From contig MSJH02000786.1 of the NCBI GenBank assembly GCA_001931875.2, positions 1 through 64,000 of the forward strand: 64,000 nucleotides of DNA, written 5' to 3'. The notes under the pieces were generated by a model. It was not told the origin of the DNA. It worked only from the letters and a program-made list of their open reading frames with translations, and did no database searches. Every line of letters begins with the position of its first letter. Positions within the stretch are counted from its first letter, which is position 1. Below are positions 14,501-24,334 of the stretch, piece by piece. The stretch is from Byssochlamys sp. IMV 00236 (Eukaryota > Ascomycota > Eurotiomycetes > Eurotiales > Thermoascaceae). The position numbers were made by a program, and so were the translations under genes.

Positions 14501-17038
14501 AAATAATATTAATCTTTATAAAGTACTTTATTCCTTTTAGATTATTTAAGGTCTCTTTAGTTAAAGGCAGAGAATATTAGTCTTTAATAATTATTATATT
14601 TAGGGCTTAGTAATTTATATAGATCTATATCTTTCTATTAGGCTTTTTAATAAATAAGATTAAAGATATAGTAAGTAAAGAACTTAAATAAATAAATTCT
14701 TTTTTTAGGTTATCTTTAATCTATTTCTTTAAGACTTTTAATTTATCCTAGAATATAATATATAAGAGTTTAAAAAGAAGCGACTTTCTCTTTAATAGCT
14801 TAATATTATAATTATATAGACAGTATAATAGTAGGCGCTTAGCCTCCTTAGAAGAAAAGATATTAATATAATTCTTAAGTTTCTTAAGTAATAAGTAGGT
14901 AAAGTTTTTTTTTAAATTTATTTAATCCTTAGAGTAGTATTTAAGTCCTCTAAAATAATTATAAATATTTAAATATTTCTTTAAATATAGGCAGAATAGG
15001 CGGCTAAAGAAATAAAGGCTATATTTCTTTTTTTTAATTCTCTAAGTCTTAAGAATAAATATTAAGATAAAGCCTTTAAGAGAATATTATATAAAGCAGA
15101 TATTTTAATTAACTTTAAGAATATATTATAATTCTTTTAATAATAATTATTATTAAAAGTAATACTATAAGTAGTAAATTATAAATATAGATTATAGCAC
15201 TTTAATTAGAGAAGTCTTAAAATAATAAAATAATGCACTAGTTAAATAATATAGAACTTAATATCTTTTTTAAAATAATTTTTAATTCTTATATTTATTT
15301 AAATATAATATATAATCTTCTTATTCTCTAATTCTCTTCTATTAAATATATATAGAATAATTAAGCTCTTTAAGAGAATAGGCTCTAACTTCTAGTCTTT
15401 AACTTATTTTTAGTTTATAAATCTTTATCTTTTAGCTTTAATATTAAGTAAGGTATAAGTTAATAAGTAAATCTTCTTCTTTTTCTTTTTTAATATTATA
15501 GGCAGTATTATTAATTTTAATTATTATAGATATTTTTTAAGATTAATTCTATAAATAGTAGTAGTAAAGATTTAAATAATATATAATTCTTAAGTCTAGC
15601 TATAATTTATTCTAGGCTTATTTCTTTTATTAAAGACTAGCTAAAGGATAAATTATATAAGTCTAAGAATTAAATTACTTAGAGAGTTTAAAGATAGGGT
15701 TTATATATAGCTATAGTTTAAATCTTCTAGCAGTTATTTAAATATAGATAATTCTTAATATAATATTTTAGAGAGCTATATTAAAAATAAGTATTAGTTT
15801 TATAATATAATAAGCTATACCTTCTCCTACTTAAGTATCTAGAAATATTTAAGTTTATTAAATTATATAACTATATTAAGGCTAATTTATTTTTTTATAT
15901 AGAGCTTTTTTAAAGCTAGCTATTATATTTTATAATTAAAATAAAACTTAGAATAAGTAAAAAAGATTAAATATATTAAATAAGTTTTAAAATAGTAATA
16001 TAAATCTTTATAATAAGAGACTAATTTATAATATACTAATAATAGCAGTTCTTAAGGTTTTATAAGAACTTAGTAAACTAATAATATTTATAACTTAGGG
16101 GCTAACTATATAATAATATTTTTTAAAGTTTTTAATTAATAGCTTATTTTAGTAAAATAAGCAGTATTCTTTTAAGTATTTCTCCTTTTAGTGCTAGGCA
16201 CTAGAACTTAGTAAAAAAATTTTAAATTCTTTATTAATTTAATAAAGGTTAAATAATTTATTATATATATTATTTATATAATTAGAATTATTAAATATAT
16301 ACTTTAAGATATTTAGAATCTCTTAGTAATTACTAAGAATATAGGTCTTATCTCTAATATATAGCAATACTTAAGTATAAGGCATATCTTTTAAGTAATT
16401 AATTATATAGGCTATATAATTTTAGGGGGTTAAGAATTAATCTTAATTAATTATTATCTTCTCTTAGATTTAAGCTATAAAGCGCTAAAGGTTCTTTTAA
16501 TTATCTTTAAACTTATTAAAATTAAAAAGTCTCTTTAAAAATCTAAGAGTAAAGGAAGATATAATAATAAGTATTTTAAATATTTTTATTAAAGTAGCTG
16601 CAAGCCTCTTAATATTAAGCTTAGGTTTAAATATAAATATAGATATATATATAATAGGGATAGCTATATAATAAGCTTAGTCCTTTTTAAAGATAGCTTA
16701 AATATATTATTATTTCTTTTTATTAAGCTATATTTCCTAGTACTACTAAATAGCCTTAAGATTAATATTTTTTTATTTAAATTTCTATTATATAGCTGCA
16801 AACTCCTGCTAAAATTCTTAAAATTTTATCTTAATTTATTTAATATATTAGCTAGCTTTATTTATAGATAATTTAACCCTAATAATATATTTATATGCTA
16901 AATAATAATAATTATATTATTTTAGCCTATAGCTAATAATAATATATTTAATAAACTCTTCTAGAATTATTAGTAGAAATAGAGGAATTAGGGCAGATAT
17001 TATTAACAATATTAACTCCTAAATAGAAGCTATATAAT

Positions 17039-17296
17039 GTTAAGATATAAGCTTAAGAAGCAGGTTAAAATAAATAGAATAAGGTAGTTAATATTAGGAC
17101 TAGCTATAAGATCTTTATTTAGCTAATTTAAATTAGAATAAGCTATTATAAATAAGCTTAATAAATAAAATATAGCTTAAAAAGCTTAAATTCAGATTAA
17201 GCTATATATTAAAGATATCTTTGCAAGGTTATATAATACCTTATATAAGCATTAGCTAATAAATCTCTATCTCCTATACTAGCATTATAATAATTA
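17039..17296 (-). repeat. Right LTR (5' LTR of minus-strand element)
   Basis: Direct-repeat partner of 11340-11597. It retains a TG start (TGTTAAG) and slightly more C and G than the left copy, so it appears less mutated. It lies next to the transition back to normal base composition. Confidence 0.8.
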
Positions 17297-17764
17297 GTGC
17301 TATTTACTAATAAACTGCAATTATTTATTCTTAAACTCTTACTAAAGAAATTTTTATTACTACTATATTAAGTTTAATATACCTGCCTTAATATTATTAG
17401 CTCAGATTTTTAAGCTAGTTTATACTAGTTTCTAAATAGTATAGTTAAAGCACTAATTCTTTAGCGAGGGTCTAAGCTTGCTAAGATAAGGTACACTCGC
17501 ATTTTAAAGGCTATCCCTATTTTTACCGCCTAGCTCCTATCTGCTACACCGCCTAGCTCGTGACGTGCTTTTAATTTTGGCTCTCTATCCACGCCCAACT
17601 GTCGCTTTACTTACCCCTACTTACCCCTTACAAGAGTGGGTGCGGCGATTGCCGGGCACGGATACCTAGACAAACACCTGTAATCTAGTATGTTGATAGA
17701 AAATGGGGTAAAAAACTAGTATCCTTCCCGAGGGTCGGGTGTTTAGGTTAACAGAGTAGGCAGT
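17297..17764. other. Boundary from AT-rich block to normal DNA
   Basis: Composition changes within about 250 bp: CpA and TpG reappear from about 17460, and the sequence is of ordinary complexity by 17560. A short direct repeat, ACCGCCTAGCTC, occurs twice at about 17529-17560. No gene is visible. Confidence 0.6.
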
Positions 17765-18205
17765 TAGGAGCAGCCGAACAGTAGCTTCATATTCTTTGAA
17801 TATAGCAATAGCAAGAGGTGTCAAGAGAGCTTTTATATCTGTGTTATTGATTCTGATCCGAGGTTGCTGAATAAGTCTCTTTACAATAGCTGTGTGGCCT
17901 TAGGACGCGACACGCCAGAGTAAGTGTCTATCTTGGTTTCTACTATCGATCTAGATATTATCCAGGGATAAGAGTATCTCGATCACAATTTTTATTCATG
18001 GAAGGCCGCCAAAATAAGGGGAGCTACTCCCTTTATAACGGCATTAATATCTGCCCAGTACTGTTAAATAAGCATTTTGAGCAATTTAGGCTTTTCGTTT
18101 TCCAAAGCCCAGTGCAGAGACGAGGTATCTTGCTGCTGAATGTTGAACCGGTACAGTGCGGGTAGAAGACAGGAGATGCCGCGGCTAGTCCTCGAAAAGC
18201 GCCAT
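17765..18205 (-). pseudogene. Ankyrin-repeat protein remnant
   Basis: The minus strand carries ankyrin-repeat pieces in several frames. Around 18064-18150 it reads DTSSLHWALENEKPKLLKML, followed by an in-frame stop and then ADINAVIKGVAPLILAAFH (about 17998-18050). About 100 bases further on, after frame changes, it reads GHTAIVKRLIQQPRIRI and LTPLAIAIFKEYEATVRLL (about 17765-17860). The pieces fit the ankyrin pattern of a TPLHWAA-type turn, helix pair and GADIN loop. The segment just upstream, LPALYRFNIQQQ, resembles the end of the F-box/leader part of fungal F-box-ankyrin proteins, but that is inference. With at least one stop and shifts it cannot encode a working protein. It touches the RIP block and overlaps a transposase remnant on the other strand. 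Confidence 0.75.
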
Positions 18206-18259
18206 ATATCGCCCGCCCTGTCGAGCTGGACCGCTGTGCATAATAGCACCTCGCGAGGC

Positions 18260-18560
18260 AAATATATATCGATTGCGAAACAGGCGCTTAAAAAGGTAAT
18301 AGAAGGGGCTGAGACAGTAATGCAAACTGCAGTTATCTTACAACAAGAGAACCAACGATTCGCATTAAAAATCAACGCCAGAAAGCAAGGAAACGGGGAA
18401 AGCGATGCTTTATTAGAGATAGAGGAACTTTATCTGTTGACGAGGCTCTACAGAAGATACAAGAGAGAAAAAAGCCTTTATTAGCTTTATTAGCTTCATC
18501 ATCAGTAAGACTACGCAGAGCACCTCGATGCCGCAATTACAAAAAGAAGACCACAATCGA
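18260..18560 (+). pseudogene. pogo/Fot1-type DDE transposase C-terminal remnant
   Basis: The plus strand reads QALKKVIEGAETVMQTAVIL and QQENQRF, then after a frameshift near 18375 ARKRGKRCFIRDRGTLSVDE and ALQKIQ. Such a leucine-rich helical stretch (ENQRL-like), a basic KRKR region and a G-x-LSV-x-E motif form the usual C-terminal tail of fungal pogo/Fot1-like DDE transposases. The catalytic domain is missing, so this is a short 3' fragment of an element that landed in or beside the ankyrin gene. An open frame of 114 codons (18140-18484) spans part of it but changes frame within the homologous part, so it is not taken as a gene. Confidence 0.6.
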
Positions 18561-19697
18561 TTAAAATATTCTACTCCGAGCATTACTACTAGCTATATAC
18601 TCTCTATTTTATAATATATTTTATTTGTATATTATAGAATACTTCGAAGACACTATAAGAGTAAATAGTAATTCGGGGGCTGCAGTGGCTGGCGGTTAAC
18701 TCAGTATCTAATTATATTATCACTCGGGGTAGCTAGGTTAGGTTAATATATTCTATCCCTAAGCGAGTTAAACACCTAAGCCGATCAGTGTCATTATATT
18801 GATCCCTTAGAAACTCCAGATTTATATGCAGATCCAGGTAAAATAACAACGGGGTAAACGCCTGATAGACTTATTAATCTTTAGCATACCTCGAGCACAT
18901 TTTAGAACGTTTAGACTGAGCCGTAATAAGCTAGCCTAATAGGGAGGATAGGGTCCCGCTATATTTATATTTTGCCAATTGAGAAATAACGGGAGATCCT
19001 TTAGAAACCCAGAGGTAGGTAGATATAGATTATTTATAATACTTCTTGCGGTTATACAATAGATAATATAATTTCAACTTATATATTTAGTAGTATGCGT
19101 GCAAGCTGCATATGTTTTATAAGCCCATTTACATATTATAAGAGAGTAAGGGAAGTTAGTTTAAAGTTGAATATTGTAGAGAGAAATTTTATATAAAGGA
19201 GATTGTAATGCAAGAGATAAGCTTTAAAAGGAAAGATAGCTCGGAGAGACAATCTGTGTTTTAGGAATTAGTAGTCTGTTATATAGCTCTAAAAGCCGTT
19301 TAAAAACATAGCTTACCTCTCACAAGGTTATAATAATTATGGGCTGGAGGGACAGCGCGGTGGACAGAATAATTAAGAGGTTTATTTCCTGGGATACGCA
19401 TGGTTCTGCGTATCTGTTGGATTGAATTTATGGTCGCATACTGCTTCTTTAATGGAGGAGGCAACGAAAATGGATATTGCCCGTATGGTAAGCCTTGCGT
19501 CGATTAGAATCTTGTGTTTCGGATGTATAGATATATCTACCGATCCTGAAAGCGAATGTAAGTAACAAGCACCCCATACAATCTCACTGCTAAATTCCTT
19601 TCCTATTTTTACAGGCGCCTTCAATATCTCACGTCGCTATTCGAGCTCCAATACATCGTTTACAGCGCAGAGAGTACACTATAGATAAACTTGTAAA
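18561..19697. other. Non-coding, no recognisable gene
   Basis: Moderately AT-rich sequence with several stretches of TATATT-like simple DNA (18580-18660, 19020-19090). An 80-codon minus-strand frame at 19382-19624 has no recognisable motif. I see no RNA gene or clear terminal inverted repeat. Confidence 0.5.
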
Positions 19698-20035
19698 GTT
19701 TCTTCCGAAAGCGCAGTGGCGAACCAGGAAAGACGTATCGACTCAGATACATCTCTTCTACTGCCTTGTCATTCGTTTCGCTTGCTATTGATAGCCACAA
19801 TATCGCAGTAATCGAGGCTGACGGACAGTATACTAAACTATTAAACTCAAGCTACTCGCAAATATTTTCAGGCCAACGACAAAGCGTGCTATTAAAAGCG
19901 AAAAGTGAGAGCGAATTGAAACAATTGAATAAGGGATAGTTCTATATCCAGTTCTCGACATTAGACCGTCTGTCGGTTCTTACTGGCTTTGCGTTTGCGT
20001 TGCTGGAATACCCAAACAACTATCACACACAGCCG
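19698..20035 (+). pseudogene. Multicopper oxidase fragment (laccase/ascorbate-oxidase type)
   Basis: One plus-strand frame reads EPGKTYRLRYISSTALSFV, then LAIDSHNIAVIEADGQYTK, then YSQIFSGQRQSVLL, and later FYIQFSTLDR. This is the middle cupredoxin domain of fungal multicopper oxidases: the GKTYRLR strand, the I-x-x-H-x-x-x-V-I-E-A-D-G-x-Y block, and Q-I-F-x-G-Q-R-x-S-V-L. An in-frame TAG at 19937 interrupts it and a second TAG ends it at 20036-20038. No copper-binding HXH blocks of the first or third domain are visible. It is therefore a fragment left by deletion and decay, converging on the FAD oxidoreductase gene. An undetected intron around the first stop is possible but would not restore the missing domains. 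Confidence 0.75.
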
Positions 20036-20126
20036 TAGAAAAAGAGAAGAGCCCACCGCAACAATCCACCGCAATATATCAGAGCAAAGGGCGACAGAAG
20101 GGTGTGGGATAATGAAGATTTGTCCT

Positions 20127-22020
20127 TTACTTATAGGCCATTGACTTGCGACAAAGCAGACCACTATTCAGATCATAATCCCACATATCACTACCTACAC
20201 CGCCCCAGACGAATAAGCTCTCGCTAGGGTCATATTTGCGCTTAATCTCAAGTAGTCGGTCATAATTCTCGCCATAGAAATCCTGCTTCCATGTACTACT
20301 GAAAACATTCCCTTCATTCATGTATGAGCCGCCGGCAGGTGTCCAGTTTCTCCATACAGGCTCGATTGTTGTCTCATACCACTCCGCTCCAGTTGCTAGA
20401 GCCTTTGCTGCATCCGCTGTGGCGTTGATTGGTGCACCATAAGTCATAAGATGCGTGTATGCAGTACGCCAGGCAGGATGCACACTTCCACGCCTTTCCT
20501 GCGGCGTGCGCGCAGTTCCCTGGCCCCCTTGCAATCCGAACAATGCCATAGAGCCAGCTTCCCCGCCTGATTCTAGGATCTGCTGCAGGTAGAGGATCAA
20601 GTCCTCTTTGGCAATGTTAGTTAGCTCCTTTCTACCCAATAGGCGACTTGTCGTCAACCCGCTTGATCCACTTGACTGGCTGGACAGAGGATTTGGCTTG
20701 GTGGACTCCCAATAGGTTTTCGCATACGGCGGTTGAGCGAGGATTGTGACTGGTCCGCCAGCAGCTCTGCGAATCTTAGATGCCAGGCCATTGACCGTGG
20801 CATTCATGCGTTCAACGGTGGAGTTGAACCCGATAAAACTGAGTATCGCGGCAGGTCCAGTAATAGACTCGTTCAAACCCAGATATGTAGCGGCTTCCGC
20901 GCCTGTCAGTGCCATGATAGAACCTGTCAGACCAGAGTCCATGAGATCTGGGATCTGACTCGCGACCTCGGCGAGGGCGGCCCAAGAGTTGTAGTTGCTC
21001 ACATTGGACCCTTGACTAATGTAATAGGAGAAGCCGCCGCTGACTACATCACTAGGAACAGGATGTGTTTCGAGAACGAATTCAGTTACCACGCCGAACT
21101 GACCTCCTCCTCCACCACGGATGGCCCAGAATAAGTCCTGGTTCGTCACAGTGTTTGCTATCAGACGTTGGCCGTCCGTCGTTATCACGGTCGCCTGGTG
21201 CAATTGGTCTGAGGCAAGACCATAAGTGCTCGAGAGAAGTCCGTGACCACCGTTCTGGATGAGGCCTCCCAGACCAACAGTCGCATCCTCCCCTCCAACG
21301 ACAGTTCGGTTCACTTGATGCACTGCAGTGTAAGCAGATCCCCAATTGTTTCCACTGCCAAATATCATCACATCTGCAGTGCTATTCCTACCAGGCAAAC
21401 GCCACGCCGGCTGATGTTCAGCGTGGTTGAGGTTTCGCGTCCAGATCGACAATGAGTATGCACCCGTGGAGCTGAGACATAAATGAAATCAGTTCCCGCA
21501 GGTAGGAAGTAAAGGAAGTAGCACCTTTTTATTTTCGGATGCTCACATACCGGCCACTCAAATCGTGCCCCGTCCCCTTGACGACAACACGGATATTTCT
21601 TTTCGACGCCCATTCCAGTGCAGTTGCGACCTGCTCCTCCTTTGTTACATTCACAATATACTGTGGTAAGCCGCCGATACTGCATCCCCGCTCCTCGACG
21701 TATCCCTCAACTCCTGGCGGCAAACACGAGTTATTGGTGTAAAGAGAATAGTCGACGCTTTCCGGCCAGGCAGCATGATATTTGGCATATGTCCAATACT
21801 TGCTCACGTCGGTACAATCCTCTGGGGAATTGAACGGGTTTCCAGGGTAGCAGGACGATGGTGCAGGGGAAGTTTTAATGAGAACTCCGTCGATAGACTT
21901 GTTGAGAGCACTCCATTCTTCCGAGGACGGCCAACTAGCATTTTGAGGAGAAGACTTGCAGTCGGAGGGAGTTGATGCTGCTGCTGCTATCACGGCCAGA
22001 AATAGGAGATAAAGAAGCAT
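20127..22020 (-). CDS. Secreted FAD-linked oxidoreductase, berberine bridge enzyme type
   Basis: Two exons, 22020-21551 and 21471-20127, separated by a 79 bp GTATGT..CAG intron, give 604 residues. The ATG at 22020 is chosen because it opens a signal peptide (MLLYLLFLAVIAAAAS); the frame extends further upstream only through a TTG. Residues about 130-320 form the PCMH/VAO-type FAD-binding domain: KGTGHDLSGRSTG (His152 is the expected 8-alpha-histidyl FAD attachment), VVGGEDATVGLGG and QNGGHGLLSSTYGLASDQL. The second FAD-linking cysteine of bicovalent enzymes is absent (N-G-G-H-G), so a single covalent link is predicted. The C-terminus has the BBE region with Y-x-N-E-G-N-x-F and Y-D-P-x-x-x-L-F-V. 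Such enzymes oxidise alcohols, sugars or alkaloid-like metabolites using oxygen, and are often found in secondary-metabolite clusters; the substrate is unknown. Many N-x-S/T sites fit secretion. Confidence 0.9.
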
Positions 22021-23557
22021 AGCTAAAAGATGGGAAGAAAGAAGGTACTGTAAGAAAGCAAGGAAGAGCAACCTAGTTTTCCTGTAAGGTCAATGATAGA
22101 TAGGCCCAGTTGCCCTGCTTAATCCTTCCCCTTTTACTCATTCATGGGTCCGGCTATATACTAGAAACTGGATATACGAATACGACAATAATAACTATCT
22201 CAGGGTGGGTCAGTATCCTGTCGGTCGTCTCTGTGGGGTTAAAGACAGAAACGATTCTGCCTAACTTGCTCTATTTTTACCCCAAGGGACGGGTAAGAAG
22301 TGACAATTGTCAAAATACTCAAATTAATTACAAGAACCGCAATTTACCTACTCAACTATCATTCGGCACCGGCAGTAAACTAGGTATCAACGCCCACGTA
22401 ATTTCGCGAAATGTCTCGTGCCGCCAGATAACCCTGGTATCTTGAAGTCACCCCAGCCGCTGATCCCTACTTATGTACTGCAGATATCAGGATAGCACAT
22501 GCGGCCGAATAATCTTGGCAGGTATCGCCGGTGGGTACTAGTGGACCCTTGAAAAACTATAAGACCGCGTATTCGTATCTTTTCCTTGTTCCGGATAGTT
22601 CAGGGTATATCTACTGGGTGCATATTGTTTAACATTTTAACTTATTTATAACAGATACTAGGTGCGCTACGGCTAGGAGGGGCCGTAGCAAATAATCATT
22701 GAGCGTAGTGACCAAGCTGGCTGCTCTGACTAAGCTGGCTGCTGGCGCTGACGCGCTGGCGCGCTGGCAAAGCCTGGCAGATAGGTTGATTGCTTAATCA
22801 AGTAATTTGCCAGGTTCTTTTAGTGTAGTAACTATGGATAATAAATATTGTAAAGAACTACCCAATGGATGAAGCTAGCTAGTAATTGCCAGATAGTATA
22901 AGAAGCCGAAGTCTATATAGGATAGGTAGGAGGGATTTAGCTAATATAGTCGATATTTTAGATGGACCAATAAGAAGCCAGTATTTAGATAGAAGAAAAT
23001 GCTCTAAAAGCGAGCTTTAATAGGCAAAAGAAAGCAGGAGGTAAGGACTGCTAATTAAAGCAGACGCGAACCTATATAAGAGGTTAGGAGGAGTTATTTT
23101 AATTTCCCGAACCAGAAAGCGGTAATATATAGCAGTTTAGAGTCATATAGCTATAACTTAGAACAGACCAATTAAATCAAAGGTCACATAACAGTAACTC
23201 AGAATAGACCAATCAGAGGGAGGCGGAAAAAGTAGAGCACTTTTGCAGCCAGTATATTAAAACATTTCGCTAGCGCTTAATGATAAGATGTATTATTCCT
23301 TGAAGAAACATCTATTATCTAATAGGTTTTCTGCGAACAGCTAATATATTATTATACACCAAGGTGCTATTAGCTTTGTTTAGATAAGGTGCTCTTTAAC
23401 GGCCTAATAATTATATTTATAGTTAACATAGACAGATAAACTGCAATAGAATTATTCATTATTATTGGCCCTCCACGCACATAGGGTTACCTACTAGAAG
23501 CCAGTCTTCGGCAGAATAAGCCTATAAAGAACCGTTTACAGGTCTGCAACTACGCTG
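22021..23557. other. Intergenic region with repeat-like DNA
   Basis: The first few hundred bases are the promoter side of the FAD oxidoreductase. From about 22620 to 23420 the sequence becomes AT-rich with a GCTGGC-rich imperfect repeat (22709-22790) and TATATAAGAGG-like elements, which suggests an old mobile-element remnant. No coding motif was found and no terminal repeat pair could be defined. Confidence 0.4.
22666..22689. repeat. Short hairpin GCTACGGC / GCCGTAGC
   Basis: A perfect 8 bp inverted repeat (22666-22673 with 22682-22689) surrounds an 8-base loop. It lies at the left edge of the GCTGGC-rich, AT-rich stretch, so it may be the end of a small mobile element. A function as a terminator or regulatory site is not supported. 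Confidence 0.4.
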
Positions 23558-23559
23558 GT

Positions 23560-24310
23560 TGATAACTACTTAGTGAATTGCATATGCCCTCCCTTAGTAA
23601 CAGGAGCTTGAACAGAGAAAAGACGAATCATGGACGTTATCTCTGTGAAGTGGCGTCGGCATCTGAAGAACTGAAAAGACAGGATTAGTGATTCGGAACC
23701 CCCGACTATAGAGAACAGATATACGTGGACTCTGTGCGCCTCATGTGCCGTGCTGTCTATAAAAGAACCTCGTCCGTACGGCTCAGTCTTTGCCGGATAA
23801 GAACCCACCGATCAATACGAAAGACTGTATATCGACGTCTTTGATGCGGCTTTCATAATGATTTCTATCGCGCTTCTCGTTATGTGGCATCCCGAGCTGT
23901 TGATTAACAGGGCTAGGAAGGCTAGCGAGTTTGAGAACACATGGGTCTATGGACCAGAAAGGTTGCAACATGCGAGTTTCGGGCCTTTTTCGGGGTCCCT
24001 TCCAGTTATTGCATCCCTAGTGAGATTTACGGTGGAATTCTTGAGAGTGCATCTTCCTTTTCTACTTTGGATCAGCCATGTGGCGGCAGAGCTAGTTTCT
24101 ACCATGGTGAGTACAAATCTTACCCTCATCGATTACCTCGCAAGGACCAGGTCACATTCGTTCTATTCCGCCCTAAGTTGGTGACGAAATTAGACGTGAT
24201 AACTGTAAACGCCGCATTCACACGATGTTCAATTCACGAGTGTACAAGCCAATTATTTTTAGTCTTGCGGCATCTTCGCTTATATTGTATCTCGACGGTG
24301 TCTTAACATA
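23560..24310 (+). other. Possible decayed gene, unrecognised
   Basis: Two overlapping plus-strand frames (108 codons at 23858-24184 and 121 codons at 23941-24306) carry protein-like sequence such as ASEFENTWVYGPERLQHASF and FTVEFLRVHLPFLLWISHVA. The better-looking frame changes along the stretch, and neither frame continues far. I do not recognise a family. It may be a frameshifted remnant of a fungal gene or chance; no splice pattern I tried gave a convincing longer product. Confidence 0.25.
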
Positions 24311-24334
24311 AGTAGCCTTAGTTTCGACATCCTG

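Larger units (their letters stand above)
11340..17296 (-). mobile_element. RIP-mutated LTR retrotransposon (Ty3/Gypsy-like)
   Basis: Two direct repeats of about 258 bp (11340-11597 and 17039-17296) bound a 5.96 kb unit, a normal size for a fungal LTR retrotransposon. The right copy begins TGTTAAG and the left copy TATTAAG, consistent with a canonical TG end mutated by RIP. On the minus strand around 13735-13805 the decayed reading frame still spells a block close to N-Y-K-I-Y-D-K-E-L-L, the conserved RNase H segment of Ty3/Gypsy Pol, with G-to-A changes (for example Asp to Asn). Transcription is therefore minus, with the 5' LTR on the right. Reverse transcriptase would lie at about 14-15 kb and integrase at about 12-13.5 kb. 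Gypsy rather than Copia is inferred from the RNase H block; a target-site duplication could not be shown. The element is non-coding today. Confidence 0.75.

Noticed and set aside
18140..18484. 114-codon plus-strand ORF as an intact small gene
   Set aside because: The transposase-like similarity moves to another frame within it, so it is part of a frameshifted relic.
19382..19624. 80-codon minus-strand ORF
   Set aside because: No motif, no continuation through plausible introns, and it lies in a region of relics.
20733..21455. Several plus-strand ORFs of 65-133 codons opposite the FAD oxidoreductase
   Set aside because: They are antisense shadows of a well-supported exon and contain no domain of their own.
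22110..22445. 111-codon plus-strand ORF upstream of the FAD oxidoreductase
   Set aside because: Composition does not look protein-like, and it sits in the promoter.
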